A stretch of DNA of 64,000 nucleotides. It comes from Laburnicola sp. R22_1. Lineage: Eukaryota > Ascomycota > Dothideomycetes > Pleosporales > Didymosphaeriaceae. This document shows, in pieces, positions 32,428 through 43,358 of this stretch. Location: NCBI GenBank assembly GCA_014281115.1, contig JACONQ010000004.1:868001-932000 (forward strand). The letters run 5' to 3'. Position numbers and translations under genes: made by a program. The notes below the pieces were generated by a model, which did not search any database, was not told the origin of the DNA, and worked only from the letters and a program-made list of their open reading frames with translations. How positions within the stretch are numbered: the first letter of the stretch is position 1; the number at the start of each line of letters is the position of its first letter.

Positions 32428-35072
32428 ATGCTTCCATCACTCCTAGCGGATACTTATCGTCGATATAAGCAAGACACCGATGACATTGCGACATGGCTTG
32501 CTACGACAGCCAAGCTATTTGGACTCTCACCTGATCTACTCACGGGTAACTCCAAAATCCCAGCCCAACAGAAGAGTAAACGCTTGAAAGGAAAGGCACG
32601 GAAGGAGGCAAAACAGGTTAGTAGCAGCAACACTTCGCTGAAACCATCAACATCCGCACCGAAATACACCATCGCCGTCAAGGACTTCATTACGTTGGCA
32701 GAATTCCTGGCACCTAAACCAGATGTAAAAGTTCCCGCGCCAGTCTGGGAAACGATAGAAAGGGCAATCAGCCTACGACGAGGTCACAACGACTACCATG
32801 CTCAGCAGCAAGCCGCCACTAACGGGATTGACGACGGACATGCGTACTTTTTGGGAGTCTTGGAGAAAGTGAGGGATGTTCTCAAGCCCCGTCGCCAAAC
32901 GGGACCTGCTCCGCCACAAGGCCAAACCGCTCCAAGCAGTGATCCAACGGATGATGTCGAGGTTCGCCTCGGCAATATGTTCGCAATTTTGACGGTCGAA
33001 GAATCCTCTGAAAGCTTCCTCAATACCCCGGACATTGCACCCGCCGCCGAGAGCGATAAAGCAACTGCTATGTATATAGTTGAACCTTCCGACGATCCAC
33101 TTGAACTTTATCTTGCAACTGCTGCTATGCTTCAGGACTGCTCCAGAATCCGAACCGCGATTCGGCATGCGTGGCGGTCGTATTCCCAGCGTGCTGTGAC
33201 TCTCATTGCAGCCGCTATCACCACAGATGTCGGCGTCAAGATGATACAAGAGTTGGAGGAGCAGTTCATCAAGGACCATCCGTCCGAGTCTAGTACCGTG
33301 AATGCGAGAGGAGAGTTCTTCGCAGTCCAATGTGTTCTTCAAGGCCAAGATCCATCAGCACGTCTTAGACACGAAGATCCCATTAACTTCACCTTGTACG
33401 AACTTGCAGAAACCAGTCTCGTCAGTACACATAGTCTGGTAGACGCTTTTAGAAGCGTCCTCAAAGCCAATGATTTGCCATTGTACAAGCCCGGGTTTTA
33501 CGGAGTGTTTGATCCGGCAAAGGACCGAGCGAGCATGACAGGCGGGGAGAAATTCGATGAAGACAAAGTCCTCCTTCTGGAGCTTCTTTCGGACATCGTG
33601 CTCTTTCACTACGCTAATAAGGCAGGTCAGCTGAAAGCAGCTGACGAGTTTACAAAGGCCGTGGCCCTTCTTAAGAGCCAGGATCGTCATACAATGACAT
33701 TGGATTTTGCCGCTCAGATCCATTTAGATATACAACAGTGCCTCAGGGGCCAGTCAGCAGTAGGTGCGGTCGACTTACGGACCTACATCATGGTCTGTAA
33801 AGGATCTCTGGACCAGAACTTCGAGTTCCACGCAAATTTACGTGTCGAAAACTGGCCACGAGAGAACGACCGGCCTCTGAGGATGATCTCGGAAGTCATG
33901 GAGCGTTGGCTGCTGGAGGACGCTTATGGTGAACTGAAAGCGAAGAATGTATGTCTCTCTACTAGCTCATACGCACGCTGGAATGCTGACTTCGAAACAG
34001 TTTACTGAATTGGGCATAGTAAGACAGATTCCCTGCTCCCGGCTTTTGGCGAATTTTAGCTGACGTTCCATAGCCTCCTGATCAACTGCCACCTTCGTTC
34101 GCATTCTTCAAAGCTCACCCCTGGCTTTGCGGTTCCCTCATGTTTGGTATAAAGCTTGATATGCAGGAAATGGGTCTCGCTTTTCTAAACGCCTGGGGTT
34201 CTGCAAAGTTCACAGCCCAGATCTACAACGCTGTTAGACAGGAAAAGTTTCTCACAAAGTCGTGGCAGGACATGGATCTAGCTGTAATGATCCACGGCGA
34301 TCCTGCGATGTTTGTTGGCGATAGGCCAAAAAATACGGACGACTACTTCCAACGCTTTGCCCTGTCCATGGGCTACTCAGCACAGAACTTTGCCCAAGGC
34401 GGTAAGCGGAAGCATTCATGTCCAATCGTGTCAAGTAAGGGTCCGCGCGGTGAACTCAAATCAAAGGACGCAGTTCCGATTGCATATGAGCTACGATTCG
34501 GATATTCGAATTTTGAAAGCAAGACGGTGTCGGACCTGGAGAAAGTATTGGCGAAGGTGCTTGAGGTTGACTACAAATTTCATCCAGAGGTCGTTGCTGG
34601 CCACAAGCGTCATGGAAAGCGGCACACAACACCGGAGGCTCTCACAATGATCTGCCAATCACTGGCTTCCGAAGATTTGGCATTGACCTTTGATTATTTC
34701 CGTCTGCACCGTCAAGCTTGGCGACTTCTTCGCGCCATCAAGGACAATGTTGCTGATAACCTCCGGCGTATCTATGGGCCTGAATATCTTGAGACTGAGA
34801 ATCAACTCCCCTTCGTGATCGGGTATATTTTTATGACAGCCGTCAAAACGAAGAAGCTCGGCGCACTTCTGCTGCCAAAGAAGGAAGACATTGTCAGTTC
34901 CAAGCTGCTGATGAAAGCGTCAGAGGCTCTCGAAGGTATGATAGACAGCGGTGCAGGCGGACTAGAGATCAAGATTCTTCGCGAGAAGTACGGCATGGGG
35001 ATCGAGATCGAAGTGGAAGACGCAAACAGGGTGACTAGCACTACCGCCATGGCCGGAATGGCTTCCACTTAA
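32428..35072 (+). CDS. DUF6604 protein, three exons with an 18-bp microexon, 845 residues
   Basis: Exons are 32428-33948, 34001-34018 and 34074-35072. Intron donors are GTATGT and GTAAGA; branch sites are GCTGAC in both; acceptors are AACAG and CATAG. All junctions are phase 0. The start at 32428 gives MLPSLLADTYRRYKQDTDDI, the characteristic opening of DUF6604 proteins, and is preferred over the Met six codons upstream. A Lys-rich segment (KRLKGKARKEAK) follows near 55-65. The C-terminal half resumes after the microexon with DQLPPSFAFFKAHPWLCGSL. The function is unknown; members are common in filamentous fungi. There are no stops or RIP signs, so it is probably functional. Confidence 0.8.
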
Positions 35073-35870
35073 GCCGCTGTCTCGATAGAAAATACTGCAG
35101 GGCTGCGAGCGAGAATCTAGAGGAAGAGCGACTACCACGCTAAGTCGATAGGTATGTTTGTATTCTCGGTACCCTTGCTTGTCAACAAACAAAATAACTT
35201 AGGTAGGGGAGGGATGAAGGGGATAAGGGGTTCTAGGGTGGCTTTATCGGGTTAGTGCTGCACAGACTTGCTAAAGACATTAATAAAGAGCATGGTAACT
35301 TACTGCTCTTGCCTCTGTGGTGCAACCTTTAGACAAGGGCATATACATCCGGGCTTCGTAATAAACCCGCCTTTACACCACTACAACCTAAATCTGCCCC
35401 TCTCACCTCGGCTTTGGAAACAGTTTTTGAGCTCAAGTTATATCTGGAGACGATAATACCTACCATACTATGTCGGAGAGCTCGCCATCGCCAACCAGGA
35501 AGTCAAGTAGGCAGACTAGGGCAACGCAAGGAACGGATTACAACAACAGAAACGCCAGCAGTAGAGAATGTCGTAGCAGTAGTAGAGCATACCTTGCTTG
35601 CGACGCAGCATGTCGTGAACCTCAATGCGACGCCGCGGCCGATTTGTCGGAAGCGCACAGCACCTCTATCGCTGCCAGCCCCAACCCTACATACAAGACC
35701 AGCGCCGGTATTAATACTTAGCATATTCGAGAAGCATATAGACAAGAATATTAGAGATAGAGGTTAAATTAGCGTATAAATTAACCGCCTTTAAATAGTT
35801 GCAGAGCCTGACTCGCTGCATAGTTGATCTTTAAATCGCTAGGAAGCCTATGGTTTCTAAATTAGCAACT
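35073..35870. other. stretch without a supported gene
   Basis: ORFs at 35268-35456, 35414-35767 and 35470-35721 overlap in different frames and show no known domain. From 35760 the sequence turns AT-rich up to the broken end of the NACHT fragment. Confidence 0.35.
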
Positions 35871-36580
35871 TTAAGTACAGAAGTCCCGCAGTATGTTAGA
35901 GCATTCTACACAGCGGCTGATAATATCCAGCACAGACTCCAAGTCGTTAACAAGATCCTCTAGCTCCTCAGCGAGTGCAACTAGTTCGGCAATCGTTACA
36001 GGTCGGTACAAAACCACAGTCACTACTAGTACTTGCAGACAGATATCGGCGCTGTCAGACGAGCATATCTGGTCCATCATCCGCTCATACAAAGAGTCTA
36101 ACCCAGGCGGGAACAAGGCTAGCTTCTTGAGCACGTTCCACTTCCGTGTTTGTTCAAGGTCTTAGCACACTAACGCTACCCAAAGGAAAGTATCGTTCGC
36201 GTTTAACGTTAAGTGCTGGAGTATGGCGTCTTGGATCTCTGGCTTGTAACGCTTCTCTTGCGCCAACCGGCCCACTTTCTGCCGAATAAAGACCTTCACC
36301 GCCGCCGCCACCGACTTGGCGTTCAGCTCAAGGCTCAGCCTCGCTTTATGTTCTGCCAGTTCCAGCTGTTCCTCAATGTCTGACCAGTTGCGGCTAGACA
36401 CAATCCACTTGGCGCGGTAAGACTGCTTCGCAATAAAGTTAAGTAGCTTCAACCGATCACCAACGCACTCGTCTAGCGCATCAACAATCAGATAAGTAGT
36501 TCTTAGCTGTGGGTCTTGTAGCACGGCCGTGAAGATCTCCGTTAAGGCGATCCAGGCATTCGCACCTTCAAACAATGCTG
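35871..36580 (-). pseudogene. NACHT-domain fragment of an NLR
   Basis: Minus-strand sequence encodes the middle and end of a NACHT NTPase: NAWIALTEIFTAVLQDP, the Walker B motif TYLIVDALDEC near 36480, the sensor-like WIVSSRNWSDIEEQL near 36390, and the winged-helix part LDSLYERMMDQI up to VLDIISRC at about 35895. One TAA near 36163 replaces a Gln codon. The P-loop side is gone; at 36580 the sequence switches to an aldo-keto reductase on the other strand. What follows this segment in intact NLRs is what begins near 28470. Confidence 0.82.
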
Positions 36581-36581
36581 G

Positions 36582-37352
36582 GCCCCAGGATCCTTCGGTC
36601 CCAAGGGCTCCCTCGGAAAGGACCAAGTCCTCGCCGACATCGAGGACTCCATCAAGCGCCTCAAAATCGACTCGGTCGACATCTTGTACATCCACGCCCC
36701 GGATGACAGTTGTCCTATCAAGGACACGCTCGAGGGCGTCACGGCGGCGCACAAAAAGGGCCTCTTCAAGCGCTTTGGATTGAGTAACTTCACGGCCAAG
36801 CAGGTCCAGGAGGCCTACGACGTTGCAGAGGAGCACGGCTACGTCAAGCCCTCCGTGTACCAAGGGAACTATTCCCCCGTCGCAAGACATCTGGAGACCC
36901 TGCTCTTCCCCACGCTGCGAAAGCTCAATATGGCGTTCTACGCGTACTCCCCTCTCGCCGGCGGGTTCCTGACCAAGACGCCTGAGGACCTGGATGCGGG
37001 TAAGGGACGCTTCGATCCCAAGCTCCTCGGGGGGATGTACAAGAACATGTACGACAAGCCTACTCTCCGTGAGGCGTTGGGCGAGTGGAATGCGATTGCG
37101 GAGAAGGAGGGCATCTCCAAGGCGGAGCTGGCGTACCGCTGGGTTGGATATAATTCTGCGCTCAAGGCTGAGCTGGGCGATGCGGTCATCTTTGGAGCGA
37201 GCAAGATCGGCCAGATTGAGCCGACTGCGAATGGGCTGAAGAAGGGGGGTGTGAGCAAGGAGGCGGCGGAGAGGATTGAGAAGATTTGGGAGAGTGTGAA
37301 GGCGGAGGCGCCGGTGGATAATGCGGGGGTGAATAAGGTGGAGAAGTTGTAG
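36582..37352 (+). pseudogene. aldo-keto reductase (aflatoxin-aldehyde reductase type), 5'-truncated
   Basis: An open frame of about 256 codons reads GSFGPKGSLGKDQVLADIED, VDILYIHAPDD, FGLSNFTAKQVQEAYDVA, VYQGNYSPV and FYAYSPLAGGFLT, then ends KVEKL. This is the C-terminal two thirds of an AKR7-like NADPH-dependent reductase. The His of the catalytic tetrad is present (YIHAPD), but the N-terminal ~90 residues holding Asp, Tyr and Lys are missing, and no ATG precedes the conserved part. The frame has no stops, so the truncation is recent. It is joined head-to-head with the NACHT fragment. Confidence 0.82.
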
Positions 37353-37691
37353 AGGTTTGGTGAGTAGGAGCACTATAGGACCTCTCGGTTGTGAGTCCGA
37401 GAGCCGCAGTCGGCACTCGTTGTAGGCCGCCGTCGGGAAGCACATGGCTCGATTGTAATCAGAGTGCTGAGATCAGCTCCGTGTGCAGTAGAATAATAAA
37501 ATTCATTCAGGTGTTGTCAATGCCTTGATGATCAGTCGAGTTTATCAATGACTGCAAGAAAATTTCGTGATCTACCACGACCACCTAAATCCAAGCTGTC
37601 CAAGGTAGACTGAACAAATCAGCCACGCATGGCAAGATCAATAGACTTTCTGCAAACCTTCGCGTTGTGGAGTCACCCCAATCGTGGCCAT
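37353..37691. other. intergenic, no gene seen
   Basis: This is the 3' flank of the reductase fragment and the 3' flank of the next minus-strand gene. No ORF or repeat is worth noting. Confidence 0.4.
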
Positions 37692-38379
37692 CTATTGAAC
37701 ACTTCCTTCTCGGTGCAATAGGTCGAGACCACATGCGACGAGTCCTTCTGAGATACTTCTCATTCCATCGTTATCCAGCAAACCGGCCCAGCGGTACTTG
37801 ACCTGGACCTTTTCACAAATTTCAAGACTTGTGGACTTGAGATAGACCCATATCTTCAGCTGCTTCCTGATGGCCCGCCAATTTTTTCCATCTAGAACTT
37901 TGTACTCATTTTTCTCGTACCGATCAACCTGTAGCTTGCTCAGGGCTTCAAAGTCAGCGCACGCACAGTTGAGAATGTCGAAGTATTTGTGTGGGAAGTC
38001 TAGCAAGTTTTCGCGCTCGTCTTTGGCCGGCTTTGCTCTATATGTACGAAGCCGGTCGTTGAGGGCGGCAAAATCCGGTTCCAAGTCTTTTACACGAGCT
38101 TTTTCGATGGCCAGCTGAGCATTTGAGAAGGAACTTTGTAGCTGTGTGTACCGAGCCGAGAATCTTGGTTCTAACAGTGAATAAGAGAGATTCATCTTTT
38201 TCATCGCTCGGTTCAGGGAGGGCGACTCTGCGACATGCTCTCTCGAAGTCTGGTTCTGGGTTCAGAAAGTCTCGCTTCAGATCAGATAGCTTTTTTGGAG
38301 AATCTTGTACATTGTTGTTAAAATCTTCACTTCGTCCTCGTGTGCAAGATGGTGATCGGTGGGCTCGCAAACCGATCAT
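37692..38379 (-). pseudogene. hypothetical gene with an apparent frameshift
   Basis: Two minus-strand frames both look coding and meet near 38180-38200. The upstream one (from 38379) reads SPKKLSDLKRDFLNPEPDFE. The downstream one ends at 37692 and reads LAIEKARVKDLEPDFAALND, then YEKNEYKVLDGKNWRAIRKQ. No GT...AG intron fits the join, so a single frameshift or a sequencing error is likely. The protein would be about 230 residues, charged and helical, without recognisable domain or signal peptide. If the shift is an error, this is an intact gene. Confidence 0.45.
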
Positions 38380-39056
38380 TTTCTGACGTATGATAGCATC
38401 TCATAGCGAGATCGAGCTCCTGAATGCGCGCGCGAAGTGCCTGCACCCGAACCACAAGCGAATCTAACAAACCCGCATCCTTATACACCATCCCCCAATT
38501 ATGCTCTGGTATTGGGGACCCGCTGGCTTTCGATCTGCGGCTTTACTTATCAGATCCGAAGAAGAGGCTGCATTGTCTGGCATACGCCTGATTCAACCGG
38601 GCTCAGGTGTGACGAGGCCAGCGATTGCTCTACTCGTTTGCGCCATCGCAGCAATAGGTTTCCGAGACCCTCCGGGCCCCTGCGAGTAACTCAATGCCGT
38701 AGGTACAGATCTGTCCGAGCAATAGAATTCCTAAGATGTTGCCCTTCTTCTCGGCAAGCTTTTCTTCCTGTTTTGCCGAAAGACCACTGCAGATTTGATA
38801 GCTAAGGAGTGACATTGTGGTGATATGATACCTGTATGAAGGTTGCCGCTTGACGGAAGTATGTAGGCCAGATGCGCGGGAAATGCTTGACTGGCGTGAG
38901 ATCGAACACAATTTCCTGAATTGACTTGCTTGTGCTCCTGTAGCGAACAACAGAAGTATTGGAGAGCCAAAAGAAGACATTATGAAGATTGAAAGCCTAC
39001 AAAGCTTCTTAACAAGTCCAACATTCACTGCCGTAGAACAGGGATTAGCGTCACTG
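38380..39056. other. intergenic, no supported gene
   Basis: Short ORFs on both strands (38437-38805, 38630-39187) overlap each other or the 3' end of the following gene and show no domain. Confidence 0.4.
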
Positions 39057-40715
39057 CTAGACCAAAGGAAACGCGTGCCACTCCTCAAACCAATCTCCAT
39101 CTCCGGGCCATACTCTTCGAAAGATAGGCTCGAGATCCCAGCTGAGCGTATCCCCCTCCTCCAATTCCGGACCTTCTCTTTCTGCACGGCGGAAAATGAC
39201 TTCCTCCTGACGCTCAGCTCTTGTCACAACCCACTTCCTTCCGATCTCCTCCACGATCAGCGCAAACGACCCATCGGAACTCCCTGTTCCCCAGTCCCCA
39301 CTATTACGTGATCTCAGCGACAGTTGCTGTAAAGGAGGATCTGGGCTAGCAGATACAATCGTGTCGAACACCGCCTTCGCAAGCGTACCATCTATGGCGG
39401 AGTTGATAAGACCATCACGGATGTTTCCTTTACGGATCTTCTCGCCCCAAGTGAAAGGAAGTGTGACAGTTTCGTTGTCGAAGTCGGTGAATGATGGATC
39501 TGATGGCGCGAGTTTCGTCGGCCCGTTAGTCAGGGTGTAATCTATGGTGTCGAAGGTCAAGTCGAGGCTCGACAGGTGCGGCATGCGGCCGATAGCTTTC
39601 AGGATGGCAATGTCTTCGCCTGGACTGTTCCAGATGCGCCGGATGGAGATGCCGAGGTCGCGCACGTGTTGACAGCGGCCGGTTATTAGTTCGATTGTGC
39701 GGGAATTGAACACGAAGCGACCGGGATCTCGGCCTGAAGGGATTAGGTATAGAGTGTGTAAGGCTGGAGCCAGGTGATCCAGGATTGCCTCCAGGGCTGG
39801 TAAAGATAAAGATCCTTTGAGACGAAGATGTGAGAGGCTGGGGAGATTACGGATGAATGTCTGCAATGTTGCGCCATCATGGGTATCCGTTTGAAGAACC
39901 AACCCCAGTGAATGAAGAGACTGCAAGGGAATGTTGATCAAAGCCTCTAGAGTTGCCCGATTGATGGGCATTTCGAGGCTGAGTGAGCCTAGTTGGGCAA
40001 AATCCGTGTGAAGAGCCCATGTTTGGAGGCTGGGTCCTTCCGCACCCTCAGCACCGGCCAGTTGCAAAGACTGCAACTGTCCGAGTCGTTGACCGTCGTG
40101 TGCTTCTAGTTCTGGGTCCCAAAATATCGGACTGTATTCCGGATATGGTGACGCTCCGCGGTGAGACCGGAAGATGCGAACTTCTCGGAGGTTTCCATTA
40201 GGACCGCGCAAATCGTGCTGGATCAAATCTTGAATAGCACCTTTGTCATGTCTGATGTCCAGCCATAGCGTCTGAAGGTTCGGAAGGCACAGAATTGACC
40301 GTATGTAGAAAGGGTCCGAGCCGTAAGGATAAGGTAGATGGAAAGGTTTTAGATGAAGGTTACAGCTGGGACGATCGCGAAGGAATTGAACCAAGAGCGG
40401 TACCAATGGAGCGTTACACTGCCACTCCAGGTCGGAGAGCGACGGAAGCTTGCGGAAGAAGTCGATCAAAACCTGTGCTTCAAAACCCTCTATGGCATCA
40501 TATGCTCTGCAGTTCGCCATCGAAGCTTGCAACCTAGAATCCCCCGTTTTTATCATGTCGTGCGGGTCATCGGCTGAGGCTACTTCGCCAGCATCTATAA
40601 TGACGCGTTGAGGCACTTCCCACGAGCGCGTGCGCTCCAGAATTAACTCCCATCTTTCTACCGAGGCCTTGTAGTCTGCAATGTTGATGTTCAACGTTTT
40701 GTGTGGCACAGCCAT
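39057..40715 (-). CDS. leucine-rich-repeat-like (RNI-type, possibly F-box-associated) protein, 552 residues
   Basis: One long exon. Regularly spaced Leu-rich segments (LPNLQTLWLDIRH, LGSLSLEMPI, LPSLSHLRLKG, MPHLSSLDLTFD) indicate an irregular LRR/RNI solenoid at about residues 130-400, as in the C-terminal part of fungal F-box proteins. The tail is acidic and Trp-rich (LEEGDTLSWDLEPIF). The annotated Met is at 40715, but the frame stays open and protein-like for about 85 bases upstream (PEGIRDQIRHRKITSE) to a possible acceptor CCTAG near 40800. An N-terminal exon, perhaps with the F-box, may therefore be missing from this model. It is probably a substrate adaptor of an SCF ubiquitin ligase, but no F-box is visible. 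Confidence 0.6.
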   Translation of the reverse strand: MAVPHKTLNINIADYKASVERWELILERTRSWEVPQRVIIDAGEVASADDPHDMIKTGDSRLQASMANCRAYDAIEGFEAQVLIDFFRKLPSLSDLEWQCNAPLVPLLVQFLRDRPSCNLHLKPFHLPYPYGSDPFYIRSILCLPNLQTLWLDIRHDKGAIQDLIQHDLRGPNGNLREVRIFRSHRGASPYPEYSPIFWDPELEAHDGQRLGQLQSLQLAGAEGAEGPSLQTWALHTDFAQLGSLSLEMPINRATLEALINIPLQSLHSLGLVLQTDTHDGATLQTFIRNLPSLSHLRLKGSLSLPALEAILDHLAPALHTLYLIPSGRDPGRFVFNSRTIELITGRCQHVRDLGISIRRIWNSPGEDIAILKAIGRMPHLSSLDLTFDTIDYTLTNGPTKLAPSDPSFTDFDNETVTLPFTWGEKIRKGNIRDGLINSAIDGTLAKAVFDTIVSASPDPPLQQLSLRSRNSGDWGTGSSDGSFALIVEEIGRKWVVTRAERQEEVIFRRAEREGPELEEGDTLSWDLEPIFRRVWPGDGDWFEEWHAFPLV

Positions 40716-41990
40716 GGTGATGAGTTCTGACGTGATTTTTCGATGGCGAATTTGGTCACGGATACCCTCGGGGCTAAATCTCCTCAGTGCTGCCTAGGTC
40801 GTCCTGCTCACGTGTTCACAGGTGCCCAGGTGCAGGAGCGTGCCCCGGTGGGTTTACGAGATTGGAGCGCGGAAGTCGAGGATTGGTGCATGCGGATGCA
40901 TAGAAGTGACCTCTGGATGTTGGTATCATGCGCGTGCGGTTGCCTCCGCTGCAGGAACAAAGTAGTTCGATGCAGGGGCGATGTTGGAAATGGTCAGCCC
41001 TGAGACCCTGGGAAGGAGGATGCGGAACGCTTGCCAAATACCATCCCCCGCTCTGACCATCTCAGGTATGCCGAGAAAGATGCCTGCATTAGCTGGAGCC
41101 TGATCGTAAAAGATTTCCTCGGATTATGATTGTGGCTGCAGAGTTGAGGTTTTGTGGTTCCCCTCTTTTACCCGGTCCTTGGCGCAGTATGCACGTTGGG
41201 GTCCAAAACTGCGGTGATCCAATCAGCAAACGCGACTGACCTTCCGGGTGGTGTCCCAATCTGGAGCCCTATACTCTTGGTGGACCGTGCAAAGCAGCCT
41301 ACATATGTAGATCGCAGAAAATTTGCATCATATATTGTCTGATCCGCTTCTCAGGACTCCGGTGAGGCTGCAGCCTTGTCAGACGGCAAATGGCTCGGAA
41401 CCAGATGCAGTCTAGGTCTTCCATGGAATTTGCAGGCTTCGAGGTTGCGGTGAAACCCGATTGCTGGCAATAAGAAACTCCGCGCTCAGCTTCAAGAGAT
41501 CAATACTTGGCTAAGGTGAGAGGCCTCCCGCCAGATTCAGGTCCACGGTTGTCGATCCGAATCCTCTTGCAAAGGACCACCGATCGGTTGAATCACCCCT
41601 ACGATGCCGTGTACCATATTTGCAGGGAGGCTGTAGCAGCCATCTCACGCACGTGCCGTCCCACTCACCGTATCTTTGACCTAGGCAACACGCAAGATCT
41701 TTCTCACGATCTGTTTCCAAAGTTGTAAACTCACAATGAGCCTTTTCACATATCAATCTGGCTATGATAATGCACTGCATATGTACGTAGGGGAAATTTT
41801 GATTTGGTTCCACTTGCAACATGTTCCCGACCTCTACAAAGGATATATTGGTCACATTTACATCTTGAAGTCCCCATGGTGACAGGTATTTTGGTGGCAA
41901 TTTTCTATCATTCCACCGTTTTGGCAGTCCGAGTTGGTAGCCCACCACAAAGCAATGCAGATGTCGTTGCAATTACAACACCACTTTATG
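40716..41990. other. intergenic region, no complete gene
   Basis: The right 85 bases or more of the LRR gene's possible N-terminal exon fall at 40716-40800. The remainder has small ORFs (40743-41003, 41511-41972) without domain or consistent splice sites. The last part is the 3' flank of the secreted-protein gene ending at 41991. Confidence 0.35.
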
Positions 41991-43358
41991 CTACTCTTCC
42001 GGCTGGGGGAAGTACTTGTTCTCGTAGAACAGTCGCCAGTTACCCTCGCCGTCGTATCTAGTACATTGGTTAGCAGGAAACTTAAATGGAAAGGTTAATG
42101 TGGATAGCTCACTCGAAAAGTGCCATTCCCTTTGCATGCCTAGATTGTACGAGCTCGTCCCAATCATCATCATAACCCGGAGCTCGCACTGAATTTCCGT
42201 TCTCATCGATATTGTAATGGAGACGCTTGTAAGGAACCATGACGAGTCTAAGGCCTCGAATGTTGGTCCTCTTACTCATCTCTTGGAAGAGAAGTCGTGC
42301 GTACTTCTTATAGTACATGCAGTCCTCAGGAATCTTGCTATCCTCCGACTTATTTTCTTTGAGGGGTGTCATTACGTACATCACCGAATTATCGCCGTCT
42401 TCGTTGAACAACGAAAAGTCACTGTGGACGTGGTATTGTCAGCACAGCCCAATCCAGTGAAGAAAATTCATGTTATCAGACTTACATGGGCGGCCCTTCT
42501 GGTTTCACATATTTATGATTTCTTGCTATGCGGTCACTTGGATCGCGGGACTCTGGAGGGTTGTATGGATTGGCAACCGGGGTGCCTTTAACTACTGCGT
42601 TGTTGACTCTTTCGAGGAATTGTTGTCTACTGACTCCGGTGTCTGTATCTTCGCCGTGGGTAGAATATGTCTCCCAAAAGTGTGCCTGAATTGGAGAATT
42701 TAGCTTTCTTCTGTATGATCTTGACTGGATCACTCACCATATAGACTGCTCTGTTAGAGACGATCGTAACCATGGTACAGCCGTGAAGACCGAAGGTTCC
42801 CAATTTAAAAGGCTGGTTCCCGAATCTTTCCATGTATTGGACGGCCGCGGGGGTGCCCCTACCAGTGTTTTCATCTACATGGAAGAAAGCAGCAGGCCTT
42901 TCATCTTCAGGACCTTCTTGAAGTGTCCTAATGACATATGCGGCTGCGGCTGCATTGTCGCCGATTTCCTCAAATGCTCTTTTGACAAGCTTCTTTTCAG
43001 TGATATTTTCGTTGCCATCGATGCCGTCGAGTTCGACAAAAAGTGGCTGGTGGACATTTCTTCGACTGACGGGGGGTGAGCCGCATGGTGAGTTGGATCT
43101 TCGAACAAAGCCCCTCGGACCTGAGCTGCCACCACCAGACACTTCACAGAATCGCGTGCACTGAAGACCAGGATCCGAAGGGTCTGAGTCCCCAGCCTGT
43201 CGACCGTACAGGAATCCATGGCTGAAAGGTACGGGTCTGGCTGCGCGTTAGAACAGTTTTGTCAATATCAGGGACTGCTTGACATACTGATCGGCTCTGA
43301 TGACCGTCACAAGAAAAAAGCACCAGACAAACAGCAAGAACTGGAAGTAGCGCGCCAT
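41991..43358 (-). CDS. secreted protein with LxGC...His motif, five exons, 381 residues; candidate toxin-like partner of the chitinase
   Basis: Minus-strand exons are 43358-43288, 43236-42738, 42685-42486, 42421-42113 and 42057-41991. All introns (51, 52, 64, 55 and similar) are GT...AG and in phase. The first exon encodes a signal peptide (MARYFQFLLFVWCFFLVTVI). Near the end of exon 2 an LHGC motif places Cys at 177, and a His at 192 opens exon 3, 15 residues later. LxGC plus a downstream His is the catalytic arrangement of papain-like glutamine deamidases (CNF/BLF1/CheD superfamily). I see no sequence-level family match, so this is a motif-based suggestion. The gene is divergent from the chitinase at 44287 with a 928-bp shared promoter. 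There are no stops or RIP signs. Alternatives are an ADP-ribosyltransferase-like or unclassified effector. Confidence 0.7.

Noticed and set aside
36162..37445. 427-residue minus-strand ORF spanning the NACHT fragment and the reductase
   Set aside because: Only its last ~140 codons are NACHT; the rest is the antisense of the reductase exon, so it is not a fusion gene.
38630..39187. Long minus-strand ORF overlapping the 3' end of the LRR-like gene
   Set aside because: It is a shadow frame extending the antisense of non-coding sequence, with no domain and a composition unlike its neighbours.
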